Shown one piece after another: positions 22,311 through 33,799 of a stretch of 64,000 bases of DNA; position 1 is the stretch's first letter, and each line of letters begins with the position of its first letter. The DNA is from Entrophospora sp. SA101 (lineage: Eukaryota; Glomeromycota; Glomeromycetes; Entrophosporales; Entrophosporaceae): NCBI GenBank assembly GCA_958430865.1, contig CAUDNR010002347.1, positions 1,161 to 65,160 on the forward strand, read 5' to 3'. The notes beneath the pieces are model-generated. The model did not search any database. It was not told the origin of the DNA and was given only the letters and a program-made list of their open reading frames with translations. The position numbers were made by a program, and so were the translations under genes.

Positions 22311-25300
22311 ATGGCTAAGATACTTAAATGTCCAGGTTGTGATCGAGAAATAAGAACTGGTAAAACTCGAGATCTTAATAAACACATGAATTTAAATGGA
22401 AACCTTCGTAAAGGACAATGCCAACCAGCTTTGCTTATAATGCAAAATGTAGGAAACGTTACCCCAGAGCAAAATACACCTCAAACTGAAAACGTTACTC
22501 CAGAGCAAAATCCGCCATCAACTCCTGAAGGTGATCTCATATCGTTCGATGAAAACCCACCAACACTTCAGCCGAGAGAGGCAAGTGCGCCAGCAGTCGA
22601 CCTTTTAACTGATGATGTTCCAAATACAGAAGCAGGATCAAGTTCTAATACTCAAGAAGAACAAAAAAAGAAATCAATTTTAACGATAGATGAATTAATA
22701 AAATGGTTATCAAAGCCGGAAATAAAAAACAATAAAAAAATTAGATCAAAGCATATACCTAAAAACAATAAAGAATGGTATGATTTAATGGAAATAGATA
22801 ACGAAAAAGATAGCAAACCAAGTGATTCAGAATATGATACTGCCGAAGAAGAACCAGATATTCATTTCGAAAAAATCAAGGATCCATACATTAATAGAAT
22901 AGCAGAAGCCAGAAAATTTAATGAAGGTGAGGTATGTGATTATTATGCATTTGTACCAAAAGGATACTATGCCGAGGGTGAGCCATTAGCTTTCTTCGAA
23001 TCAATCGAAGAAAAAATTGCAGATATTTATAAAAAAGAATTGGTTCTTAAGGGTGGATTAAAGGTAAGAATCGTGTTAATAGCATATATGAAGAAAATTC
23101 AACCAGAAACGTCAGAACCCAAATATAAAACTTTTCCATTCAAGCATGAAACTATAGAAATTATTAGAGAAGATCGAATCAATGCAACTATAGAAAAAGG
23201 ATATAATGAAATTATAGATCAAATAGAAGACGAGGCATTGCAAGAATCGGGATGTCTTTTGTTCGAGCAGAAGAAGTATTTCTTGAAATAAGCGCATTCA
23301 GACCATTACAAGGTAGTAGTTGGCTATCTTTACCAGAAGATTTAGATAAGCCACAGCTCGGTTTAATTAATCTGCAAAATTTCAAAGACAATGAATGCTT
23401 TAGAGATTGTGTTAATATATACCATGCAAGAGAAGATGCACTAAAAGCAGGACAAAAACCTACACATCTTGAACGTGTAAGCAAGATTAGACGATATGGT
23501 AATATAGCTAATTTTGAAGGCATAAATTTTCCAGCAACACTACATGATGTTGATAAATTCGAGGAAAATAACCCAAACTATGCTATAAATATATTTAGGC
23601 CAGTGTATAAAGAAGTGTTCGGAAAAATAAAAGTAGATATAGACCCATTACATATCTCTGAAAGAAATTATCAAGTCGAACATATGTTAGATTTATTATA
23701 TTTAACAGAAGGTGAAGAGAATTTAAATGACCGAAAAAATACAAATGATATACCAGAAGGATTAAAAACGCATTACGTATTTATAACAGATTTTACTCGA
23801 TTAATGCGTAAGTGGAATAACCATCATGGAAAAAAATACTTTTGCCGAAAATGCTTACGATTTCCTTATAGTCGACTAGATTTATTAGAAAAGCATATTC
23901 CAACATGTCCAGGACCAAGTAAAGCACCACAACGATTAATCCTTCCTGAAGAGGGTAAAAACTATGTGAAACCCAAGTATTTCAAAAACATGCTAAAGAA
24001 ACCTTATTTAATTACTATGGATCTTGAAGCAGAAGAAATCGAAGTAGAGAAAAAAGATAATGAAGAAAATACTATAAAATTAGCAGAGCAAAAAGCAATT
24101 TCATATGGATATACAATACATTGTTCAGATGGGACTACACAAAAACCAGTAATTAATTGAGAATCAGAAAATATAATAAAAGACTTAATGGAAAACCTTC
24201 AAGAAGATCTAGAAGTTATTTTAGATAAGCTTCGTGAAATAGTTCCATGTGAAAAAATGACACCTGAATTATGGCGAAAATATCAAACTGCAAACAAATG
24301 TTGGATATGTGAAGAAAAATTACATGAAGCTGGATATAATAAAATTCGTGTATTCGATGCTGAAACCAAAAAATATTTGGGTGCTTCACATAGAAAATGT
24401 CACGGGAAAAAATCAATGATTCAAGGTAAGTTAGATGATGAGCAAAAAGAAAAACATAAATCTTGTAAGGTATGTATGTATTTGCAAAACGCAATTACCA
24501 GACGAGGAAAAAAACAGAGTGATAGATCATGATCATATTACAGGAAAGTTTAGAGGTCCTGCTCATAGTGGATGTAATATAAAATTACGAATCAATCCAG
24601 AAACAATAAAAATTCCGGTATTATTGTGTAATGGAAGTGGCTACGATTTTCATCATCTAATGCAAGAAATAGCAAAAGTGACGGATGAAAAAATAGTGCC
24701 TATAGCAAATAATTCTGAACAATATATCACTTTCTCAGTCGGGCAACTTCAATTTATAGATAGTATGAAATTTTCGTTACCGGGTTTAGCTAAGATGGCA
24801 GAAAATTTACAAGATGAAAAAAAGGGGGAAAACAAAACACCAGAACAACTAGCCAAATGTTTTCCAATTATGTCAAAATTCATCTCACCTCATTTGTTAT
24901 CATTGCTTACGCGTAAAGGAATTTTTCCGTATCAATGGTTAAATAATAAAACAAAATTTAATGAGACACAGCTCCCACCACGTAAAGATTTTAATAGTGA
25001 TTTAGATGGGTTTAATTACTGTGATCATAATTGTAGAATAGAAAAATGTGAGCATGGAGAGAAGATAGGGAAATGCAAACATAAATGTCAGAAATGTAAG
25101 CATAAAAAAGAACCAGGTAATTGCAATGAATGTGAAGAAAATAAAGAATGTGAACACGAAAAAATTTATACCATATCTCAAAAGGATTATGATTTTGCAC
25201 ATATGATCTGGCGAGAAACAGAATGCAAGACTTTTGGAGATTATCACGATATCTATCTTAAAACTGATGTATTAATTTTAGCAGATGCATTCGAGGCATT

Positions 25301-26897
25301 CCGTAAAGCCTCATATTCAGCATTCAAGCTCGACCCAGCAAATTATTTAACCGCACCAGGTTTAGCATGGGATGCTTGTATGAAAGTAACAAAAGTTAAG
25401 CTAGAATTATTTAATGAGCATCAAGGGGATATGCATGATTTCTTTACAGCAATGAAGAGAGGAGGAATGTCTTTAGCAAGACGACGCATAGCCAGAGCAA
25501 ATATTCCTGGATTAGAGGGATATGATGGAAAAAAAGCAAAAAAATGGCTTTTGTATCTAGATGCTAATAATCTATATGGTTGGGCAATGTCTCAATATCT
25601 TCCAACCGGTGGATTTAAATGGTTAACATCAATACCTGTCGAGCCATCTTCACCTTTAGTGCAGAAAATTTTAACGATAAAAGAAAAATCAAATCAAGGA
25701 TGTTGTTTAGAAGTAAAGTTATCAATTCCAAAAGAATTGCATCCCAAATTTCGAGACTATCCAATGTGTCCAGAACGAATGAAAGTACCATATGATTGGT
25801 ATGGATCAAAGCAAAAAGAATGGATAGGAAAACAACGTCCCGATACAGAAAAACTTATACTAACTCTACATGATAAAGACCATTATGTTATTCATTATAG
25901 AAATCTACAGCAGTGTATAAGAGAGGGGTATGTTCTAGAAAAAGTATACAGAGTTTTAGGTTTCGAACAATCTCCTTGGATGGAACCCTATATAGCAATG
26001 AATACACAACGACGAGCAAAAGCGAAAAATGCTTTCGAAAAAGACTTCTGGAAATTGATGAATAATTCAGTATTTGGAAAAACTATGGAGGATGTGAGAA
26101 AGCGAGTGAATATAGATTTGGTTCGTCAGGTAGGTGAAGAACACAGACTACGAAGACTAATTTCAGATCCTGCATTTGTTAGTAGGAAAATCTTCTATGG
26201 GGCGAACTTAGTAGCTGTACACCAAAGGCAGACTAATGTAAAACTAAATAAGCCGGAATATGTAGGATCATGTATTCTTGATCTTTCTAAATATTATATG
26301 TATGACTTTTGGTATAGTTATCTCAAAAAGAAATACGGGGATAAAGTAAAACTCCTATATACTGATACAGATTCATTAATCATAGAAATTGAGACCGAAA
26401 ATATTTATCAAGACATGATAAACGATTGTGATTTATTTGATTTTAGTGATTATCCTGAAGAGCATTGGGTGGTAAAAAATCTTCCAGAAGATCAATGGAT
26501 AATTAATGAAGAAGGTAAGCGTGTATTAAAAAATACTAAAGTAATAGGTAAGTGGAAGGATGAAAATGGAGGAGATAGAGCTATCGGCTATGCAGGAGTT
26601 CGTGCAAAATGTTATAGCGTTGTGTGTGAAAATTCACGAAAAAATATGATCAAGGCCAAGGGTCTTAAAAAGTCTCTCATCAAGAAAGAGCTTACACATA
26701 AAATATTCGAGGACTGTGTTTTAGAAGGGAAAGAAGATCAACCATGAACTGCTCAATTCCTCCGAAGTTACAGACATCGAATGTATAGGATATCGCAAAC
26801 AAAGAGAAGTGTTAACCCACTAGATAGAAAATTGTGGATAGCACAAGATATGGAAACGACATATTTATATGGAGATTGTGAAATTCCGGAAGAATAA
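22311..26897 (+). pseudogene. protein-primed-type family B DNA polymerase, decayed
   Basis: N-terminal CPGC...H zinc-like motif, acidic/Pro-rich linker, then a conserved region (PLQGSSWLSLPEDL, LINLQNFKDNECFRDCV) and a CxxC/HNH-like segment (CWICEEKLHE, then RVIDHDHITGKFRGPAHSGCN). Polymerase motifs follow: motif A YLDANNLYGWAM, motif B KLMNNSVFGKTMEDVRKR and motif C LYTDTDSL. This layout is that of the large polymerases of Maverick-like and related eukaryotic elements. The frame is broken by a shift near 23255-23280, a TGA at 24158-24160, a shift near 24480-24490 and a TGA at 26745-26747, then ends with TAA at 26895-26897. All catalytic motifs persist, so decay is recent. No integrase or terminal repeat was recognised within a few kb. 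Confidence 0.82.
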
Positions 26898-26989
26898 AAT
26901 AAATCGTTCTACTTATTGTAAAAAATATATCTATTTAGTCGCATATAAAAATAATTTTCAATGTTATCATAATAAGTATTTCTTATCTG

Positions 26990-27200
26990 AAAATGCATAT
27001 TAATCTCTCTGTTTTACAAATAAATAAGAGACATCTATTGTTGTTGTATAAAAATGATTAAGCTTATTTTTTGACATCGAATGAGGGCCTGTGCGTCGTA
27101 TGAGATGTGCCAAAGTTTTAGATTCTACCTATCAGATAAAATGCACAAATAATTAGGATCAGCAAAGATAATAGATCGTCCATAGTAGATAAATTTTTAA
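26990..27200. repeat. dispersed ~180-bp repeat, copy 2
   Basis: Matches 8580-8780, with AGGATCAGCAAAG replacing AAGATCGGCAAAG and few other changes. It lies 340 bp before the membrane-protein gene. The rest of 26.9-27.53 kb shows nothing recognisable. Confidence 0.8.
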
Positions 27201-27535
27201 TGAGATGACCGCGTAATTCGAAAAAACCAATGATTATTGATAACTTTAATAGCGTGTACCCATAGCAAATCGACAATCAACGCCAGGGAGATTCTGAAAT
27301 GCGTATAAAAACAGCTCGAATTCGTATAATTTTTCTACTTCATAACTATAACATTCAAATAAATATAATAAAAATCTGCTAAATCACGTTAATAAAACGT
27401 CATAAATTAATCAAAACATAAATTATATTAAAAAATATCATTCTTATATTCGTCAAAATCAAAGGTATGTTAGGATACTTGTATATCCCGTTGTATTATA
27501 AATGAACCACCAGACTGACTGATATTATTTTTTAG

Positions 27536-28343
27536 ATGACGCCAACTGAAATTTTCGAAGCTTTCAAAAAAATGCCATTAGAAAGTTATTTTATTTCAAT
27601 TCCTATCTTGATTCTCATCGTGACATTGATATTTGGAGAAAAACTATTTATATACCTATTTATTGTCATCATATGCTTCGTTTTCTATATTTTCAAACAA
27701 CAAATCGATATGGAACTTAAATTATTAAAAGAGAAGTGAAAAAACGAATCTAATGAAATATATAATAAAATAGACGATCTTACCGAAAAAATTTCTTTGT
27801 TTTATGAAGAGTTCCAACAACAAAGATTTCAGGAAGATGATACGTTAAATAGTAATCTTTCGAGTAATAATTCAAGAAACTTTTCAAGTGGTTCTCGAGG
27901 TAAGATTATTTCAACGTATAAATATCTGTTACTCTGAGAGAGTCATAGAAGGCTCAAAGAGCCATTGCTTTGCAATAAATTAATAATTTTGTATCGTATT
28001 AGGTTCAAGACGCACTTCATTTTCAGATCCACTTTTTCCGAAATTTAAAAACCTTTTCGACGAGACCATGCGAGAAAACGATTATTCTAAAGCCGATATG
28101 ATTGCTGAAGTTGTAAGCGATCTTCGAAAGGAGAAAAAGATCAAGGTTATTTCGAACAAAGCGGTGGAAAATTATTATAATCAAACAACGAAACCCGACG
28201 CCAGGACTATAGGAGCGATCAAAGCTTGGATCGAGATCAAGACTAAAGGAAAAAACAAATCTACATTTAACGATAATGATAATGTTAATGAAGTTAGTGG
28301 CGATGATAGCGATGATGGAAAAAAATATAACAATAATAAATAG
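27536..28343 (+). pseudogene. two-exon membrane-anchored protein with an in-frame TGA
   Basis: Exon 1 (27536-27899) begins MTPTEIFEAF and encodes two adjacent hydrophobic segments (YFISIPILILIVTLIF and LFIYLFIVIICFVFYIF), then a charged stretch. A TGA at 27737-27739 interrupts between KEK and KNESNE, after which the same frame goes on as a coiled coil. A 103-nt intron (27900-28002) joins in phase to exon 2 (28003-28343), a helical domain (FPKFKNLFDETM, ADMIAEVVSDLRKEKK, TIGAIKAWIE) and an acidic Asn/Asp tail ending in TAG. The product would be a membrane hairpin with a cytosolic helical domain. Without read-through only 67 residues are made. No family recognised. Confidence 0.55.
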
Positions 28344-28353
28344 TTTTTTATTT

Positions 28354-28424
28354 GGTAGAGCCAAAGTAAAGGGATGTATAATAATGGTCTAGGGGCCATA
28401 CGTTCTCTCCCTTGCAACTCTACC
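28354..28424. other. 71-nt hairpin-forming sequence
   Basis: Three nested complementary arms: GGTAGAG with CTCTACC at the ends, AAGGGA with TCCCTT inside, and ATGG with CCAT around TCTAGGGG. It lies 10 bp after the stop of the preceding gene. The length is tRNA-like, but no T-arm GGTTCRAAYCC signal exists on either strand. It may be a structured 3' UTR element or a tiny foldback element. Confidence 0.45.
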
Positions 28425-28714
28425 GTAAGAAACCAATATTAATTCCTATTTATTATTATCCATGTATCTTTATTTCTTTAGTTATACTAAAGGCTTCGCT
28501 ATTTCGCTTGATTAATCATTAAAATTTAAAATAAATCATTCGAATTCTTATTTCTTTCTTAACTTCTAAAAATCATGTTGTATGACATATATAATTATTT
28601 GCAATCCGAAATGCAGTGCGACTATATAAATTATGCATGCATGTTTATTTGTGCGATTAACCAAATTCGATTAATTACCTCATGTACATACTTTTTCTTT
28701 GTAAGAAATTTTTT

Positions 28715-28820
28715 TTTGACGTAAATACTACTTTCTTTCACTTTATTATACCCATTCTATAGATCCAAAAGAAGATTTGGAAAGAGATAAATGAAAACGT
28801 TTAAAAGGACAGTATATTTG
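28715..28820 (+). promoter_or_regulatory. shared upstream module, copy B
   Basis: CTTTATTATACCCATTCTAT, AGATCCAAAAGAAGA, AAAGAGATAAATGAAAACG and AGGACAGTATA occur in the same order and spacing as in copy A at 10441-10550. It ends about 105 bp before the ATG of the seven-exon gene. Confidence 0.6.
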
Positions 28821-28926
28821 CGTTGTGGTTGTTTGTCGCTTTTTATTTAGTGATTTTTTGTTGCTTGCGATTTATTCAAACTCTCAATTTTTGTGATTTT
28901 CTTACTATTAACCAATAACTATCAAT

Positions 28927-30971
28927 ATGTCTACTGAAATTTATGAAAAAGTCTACAATTTTCTCACTACCTCCCCCATAAAACATATAACTGCTGTTTC
29001 TGTCATATACCAGGTTATAGAAGATGAACCCTGGATTTCAAAAGAAGAATCGAGAACAATAGTGCAGAATGCTATTAATTCCTCATTAAATATATATTCT
29101 CAGAGTACGTTAACCCAAAATAAGCTTCTCAAGATTCTTACCCAGGTTAGTTATTAATTTTTTAAAATAAGTTTTATTATAAATCGAATGATTAAGGCGC
29201 AAATATTGGTTCATCTCTGAGAAAGTGGGCATAACAGTTTAGACATCCTATTAGCCCGCAAGTAGGGGATATCATCCTTGGACGCGTGGAGGGTGTTAAT
29301 CTGTACTCATATGCAAACTTTAATGTTGTTTACTATGAACCAAGCAAAGTCTATTGCGTATTGGCCATATGTAATAGTAACTTTGAAACCATCTGACGAC
29401 GTGTGTGAATTTTTAAATATTTATTTCCGGAAAGATCATGATCTAATTTATTTTTATTTTTCTGCGCCAGTACGATGATGCTTTTGAAGGAGTGTGTAGT
29501 TTACGAGATATTGGAGCAGTAAAAACGGTATCTTATTCAGTATATATTAAAAAAAACATATTGTATTATACTAACTTTTCTCATATAAAGAAAAAAGAAA
29601 AACCTCTCAGTTCCAAGCAGATTGAGAAAAACATATCGGAGTTGAAGTCGAAACTTATAGTAAGTATTAATTGTTTATTAGGTAATAAATTCCATCTCTA
29701 ACTCCTAAATATAATTCATTAGCAAAATTCATCACCGCTTTATGACGAATTACTTAGCTCTTTGGGGGATGTAGTGGTTTCTGATTTGTCGTGGAAAGAT
29801 CCTATCGCTAGCCAGGTTATTAGCGATGACTCAGAGCTAGTTAAGAAATTGCTGAAAAAATTAAAAAGGGTCTTTATGGTAGGTAATGATGTTACTATCA
29901 CACCTTATGTAGGATAATATCTTAACTTATTTATAGGAACCAGCTCGTAAGATGATACCTACCTCCTTACCACCAATTGTTCGAGAAACATGTAAAGAGT
30001 TTGCATCGGATTATAACGAATGACAGATGGAGGTCTTACCAGAAAAATTGGAACATGATAAATCTTGGAAAGAAGGAGACGTAATTCTCGTGGAAGTTAC
30101 AAAAGGAATCCTCAGCGTCTTGAGTGATACATGGAAAAACCCAGCATTTAGTCCAGAATTTATAGAATCACAGAATGAAGGGACTTATGTGACAAACATC
30201 ATTGTACCTACAATTCGAGCTGTGTTAAAAGATCTTCCCTTTGGAAAATCTTCATATGTTAGCACGTAAGTTATGTTTTCTACATTATTAGGCGTATTTA
30301 GAGTGATATTAATTTTATCTTATTTAGCTCAGAGAAACAAAGTATTGCTAGTGCGGATAGAAGAGGTGAAGGGCATTCTGGAAGACGACCGGATATAATG
30401 TTTGTATTAAAATATGGTGATTATGTTTATGAACTCATATATACTGAATGCTCCCGCATAATTTGCACCGAGCGTAAAAAAATAAATGATAGTGTTAAGT
30501 TGTGGAGAGAGGTTAATGATGGAGTTTTTTGGACTCGTAAAGGATGTTATCCGGAGAAGGATAAATTTGGGATAATTGGAATTCAAGTTGCTGGTATGTT
30601 TTTTTTTCTCTTATTTTTATTTTATAACAAATCTATTTTTAATATAAAACAAATTTTTATAGGGCGTGAATTACATCTTAATGTACTTATCAGGGATTCG
30701 GGTGATGTACACAGATATTTTCATCTTAAATCAACAAAAATCCCCATCCAACAAGCTGAAGAGAAAGATGTAACAGAATTCGTGGAAACTTTGTTGATTT
30801 TGCGGGTATGTTGTAACGAGAACACAACTTGGAGTTTTTACTAGTAGCTAACTTATTTATATTTCATAGAATATTTTAGTAGTCAATATGAGTCTTATAT
30901 TTCATGCACAGGTACCTAGATCACGTAGGCGTATGGAAAAAAGTTCAAATGTTTCCTCCGATCCTGAGTAG
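28927..30971 (+). CDS. seven-exon PD-(D/E)XK-like gene of an expanded fungal family
   Basis: Exons 28927-29145, 29471-29659, 29723-29878, 29937-30265, 30328-30593, 30663-30805 and 30870-30971, each bounded by GT-AG and in consistent phase, give 468 codons including the stop; AATAAA follows near 31.0 kb. The C-terminal half is strongly patterned: GRRPDIMFV, YVYELIYTECSRI, KLWREVNDGVFW, FGIIGIQVAG, LHLNVLIRD, HRYFHLKSTKIP and FVETLLILRN. PD....E-L-x-x-x-E-C resembles a PD-(D/E)XK nuclease fold. One TGA interrupts exon 4 at 30021-30023, so the copy may be dead or read through. The sixth intron (69 nt) is a multiple of three without stops, so its retention would stay in frame. The first intron is unusually long and holds a coding-like segment. 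Confidence 0.65.
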
Positions 30972-31052
30972 ATTATAATTTATTTTTATTTTTTACTACA
31001 TCAATAAAGCCGACCCTGGTGGTTGAATTATCATATATATACTGTAAACATA

Positions 31053-31265
31053 TCAATCGTAATTATTTACCTCTAAATATCTGCATAATTCTACGTAATC
31101 AAAAATCGCTTTCACATCTTGCGTATTCTTATTTATGATAGTAATGTGATCTTCGTCTTTTCTTTGCATGTACTTATCCCGGTTTAAAAATTGCATATAC
31201 TGTTTAGGATTATCGGTAAATCTACCTAGAGTTTTTCGTCTGTTATTTTTAGATTTGCGAGACAT
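31053..31265 (-). CDS. small basic MSRKSK protein, second copy
   Basis: 70 residues. It differs from the copy at 12214-12444 by about 15 substitutions plus a shorter C-terminus, while the MSRKSKNNRRKT start, FTDNPKQYMQF and AIFDYVELCRYLEVNN blocks are kept. It is head to head with the long coiled-coil gene (154 bp between ATGs). Conserved length and pairing argue that it is a real gene. Confidence 0.62.
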   Translation of the reverse strand: MSRKSKNNRRKTLGRFTDNPKQYMQFLNRDKYMQRKDEDHITIINKNTQDVKAIFDYVELCRYLEVNNYD

Positions 31266-31418
31266 ACCTTATGTGATGTATTATATCAAAGTATTGAGGC
31301 ACATTCAAAATTTTTTTCTTGGCATTTTTCTGAGACATTATGTCCCGCAAAATTTAATCACGTGAATTTAACTTTGTACCTTGCACAATTTGAATGAATG
31401 CGCTTTTTATATAAAGTA

Positions 31419-32975
31419 ATGTCGAACACTCAATCCAAAAACGATTCATTGAAGGAGTTAAATTCCAAACTTGTAGCCGAGATTGCCAAGCTTAGAAAGG
31501 AGAATGCAAAGTTGAAGCAGATTATTGAGGAGAATACAAAGCGCGATGTTAGAGTTGAGGAACTAGAGCAAAAGAATACAGAGCTTGAGGCCAGACTCGC
31601 GATATTGGAACAGGGTGTTACTGGGGTAACTGGACAGTCACAGAATAATGATATTCCAGAAATAACGGTATCAGTTGTTGATGTATCCGATTCCGTAGTA
31701 GAGAATCTCAATAATAAAGTTGGACGAGCAGTTACCTGTGATAATGTACCTAATGATAATACCAACAACAAGTCATCAGAAAATAAGGAAAAGAAACTTC
31801 AAGCTCAAGATCTCAACTTGGTTACTCAACCATGCAATAGTGCAACATCCGAAGCATCAGCTACAAATATTCCGGAATCCTCTCATTCAGATAGTAATGA
31901 AATTATTTCCCAAGACGAAACTGGTAAGATACATAAGAAAACGGGAGTAGAACATAAAAAAGGTGAGGGATTAGACAAGCTTAAAAATGAATTGTTCGTC
32001 TCGGAAACATCACAGGAACCATCAATAGAACAAAATCTTGTGAACGAAATTTCTGAGACATTATGTCCTGGAAAAATTACCTTTGATAACATATCTAGCA
32101 TTGATGAGGCCTCTCAACATTTAGCCCAGTTATGTAATAAAGCTTTTGATGCTGAAGATAAAGCAAATAGAGCTAATCAGGAAGAAATTTTATGTTGGTA
32201 TCTCTATGCGAAGGATTTCAGAATTCAGCTCAATGGAATTATAGAAAATAGTGAAGGTAAATTCGGTGAAAAGAAGGCAAGAAGTTTGCTGTATGATTCA
32301 ATTACAAAACAGCTTAATTTAATTCGCAAACAAAGATCTCAAGAATTAGGGTTACAACTTCGAGATATATCACGAGATAGTTTACGCAAGAAAACTCAGA
32401 GAGCTGAGAAAGTATATAAATTTTTCGAACAAGTGGACATAGATAAAATCAGATATATTAAATCCTACAGTGCAACTTCTATTTCAGAGCTTACTAATGA
32501 GCAAATTCAAGAGATTATAGATTATGGAATATCTTTGGAAAAAATACCTCCCGAAACGGATTATGTGACAGAAATTTCCGAGACATTATGTCCCGGAAAA
32601 AATTTACCTAATAATACACCGATTCCTAGGACTAATCCAAATAAGATGGAATGTCTTTATCAATATGCTGTTGATAATGACCTCGATCCCGAAAAATTTT
32701 CGGTTATTACTAAGGCTGAGAAAGATAGGTGGATCATGGGATGTTTTCGCGATGACCTAGAAAGAGATGTACGCTTCTATCGTGGTGGAATAGAGAGTAA
32801 GGAAGATCCTAGAAAATATCGAAAATTTTTAACAGATCGGGATAGGCTAATCGGAGAAGAGTTATTACGTCGCAGTATTCTAAAGAGTGGTTTAAGTACT
32901 GCATGGCTAGACGATCTGATGAAAGAATGGGAAGAAATCCATAGCCAATTCGTACAAATTTTTAGCCAGACATAA
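31419..32975 (+). CDS. long coiled-coil protein with KARKIYxLF-type domain
   Basis: 518 residues from the ATG of MSNTQSKND; an ATG 21 bp upstream is also in frame. N-terminal coiled coil (residues about 8-75: LKELNSKLVAEIAKLRKEN, then ELEQKNTELEARLAILEQ), a Ser/Asn-rich linker and the shared domain (about 225-375: QEEILCWYLYAK, KKARSLLYDSI, KKTQRAEKVYKFF, SATSISELTNEQIQEII). A C-terminal extension (MECLYQYAVDNDLDPEKFS..., about 408-518) resembles the spliced second exon of the 6.8-8.45 kb gene. The phrase EISETLCPGK occurs twice in the protein, and the same DNA occurs a third time in the 5' flank at about 31328. Confidence 0.72.
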   Translation: MSNTQSKNDSLKELNSKLVAEIAKLRKENAKLKQIIEENTKRDVRVEELEQKNTELEARLAILEQGVTGVTGQSQNNDIPEITVSVVDVSDSVVENLNNKVGRAVTCDNVPNDNTNNKSSENKEKKLQAQDLNLVTQPCNSATSEASATNIPESSHSDSNEIISQDETGKIHKKTGVEHKKGEGLDKLKNELFVSETSQEPSIEQNLVNEISETLCPGKITFDNISSIDEASQHLAQLCNKAFDAEDKANRANQEEILCWYLYAKDFRIQLNGIIENSEGKFGEKKARSLLYDSITKQLNLIRKQRSQELGLQLRDISRDSLRKKTQRAEKVYKFFEQVDIDKIRYIKSYSATSISELTNEQIQEIIDYGISLEKIPPETDYVTEISETLCPGKNLPNNTPIPRTNPNKMECLYQYAVDNDLDPEKFSVITKAEKDRWIMGCFRDDLERDVRFYRGGIESKEDPRKYRKFLTDRDRLIGEELLRRSILKSGLSTAWLDDLMKEWEEIHSQFVQIFSQT

Positions 32976-33010
32976 CATAGCGAGTTCCATCAAAGAATAC
33001 ATAAAAATGA

Positions 33011-33060
33011 TTAGGTTTTCGTCTGCTATTTTTAGATTTACGAGACATATCTTATGTATA
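33011..33060 (-). pseudogene. MSRKSK 5' remnant
   Basis: Minus-strand ATG near 33047 opens MSRKSKNSRRKP, then diverges into the 3' flank of the coiled-coil gene and stops. Only the first 12 codons and the upstream leader are homologous. It marks a cassette edge. Confidence 0.55.
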
Positions 33061-33225
33061 TATTAATATGGACAAACGACTTTAATTTTTTGCAAAAGTG
33101 ATTGTAACTCGCATTAACGACATCAAAAATTATGATCTCATAGGATCTTATTTTATTGATATAAAAACGTTGCTAAAACAACGATATATAAATAAATAAA
33201 TATATATATATATATTGGTGGAGTT

Positions 33226-33651
33226 TCACATTTGATCTAACATGTCGTTCAGTTTACCAGGATTAATCATACCATTGTAGTCATTTTCTCTATCTTCTTC
33301 TAATTTTTCTCTCGAAAGATTTTCCCAGTGTCTACCATTATCAACGTTATAGTCATCGTCTTCTAAGGAGGGATTATAGGTCGTCAAATTATCTGATTTA
33401 ATGCATAGAATACACAGGTAAAATGAGAGTTAGTCTTGCTAATTTCACTAATATATGAAGAGCATTTTTTAACGAAGACACTTACCAAAACTATCTTTCT
33501 TATTTTTGCGATTGGTTTTAGATGATTTTGGTCTAGAAGATTTTTGTTTGAACGATGTTGAGTTATTAGTATTGTTAGTATTAGAATCGCTAACACTGGG
33601 AGCATTAGAATCGCTAACATTGGGAGCATTAGAATTATTGGTATTACTCAT
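33226..33651 (-). CDS. small two-exon Asn/Ser-rich protein
   Basis: Exon 1 33651-33486, intron 33485-33393 (GTAAGT...TCAG), exon 2 33392-33226, giving 110 codons ending in TGA. The N-terminus has an SNAPNVSD / SNAPSVSD tandem repeat and a basic patch (SSRPKSSKTNRKNKK). Exon 2 is acidic and polar (YNPSLEDDDYN, NGMINPGKLNDML). No family recognised. It sits in the same cassette slot as the genes at 13306 and 37117. Confidence 0.5.
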
Positions 33652-33799
33652 TTTGCGCTTCTAAATATAAAATTCATAATTAGTAGAATATCACTTTCTT
33701 TTTTGTAACGTAAATGCCCAATCTACATTACCTTAGAAATAAGTTGCGAGTATTTTTTGAAAAATAAATAAATATATAATAGCGATGTTATTGCTAACC

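Noticed and set aside
22311..26897. TGA read as tryptophan (altered genetic code)
   Set aside because: Several genes end normally in TGA or have TGG for Trp, two sites align with Arg, and the same genes also carry frameshifts; decay is simpler. Read-through is kept as an alternative in the findings.
28354..28424. Possible tRNA
   Set aside because: Length and end stem fit, but neither strand has a T-arm GGTTCRAAYCC sequence or a cloverleaf.
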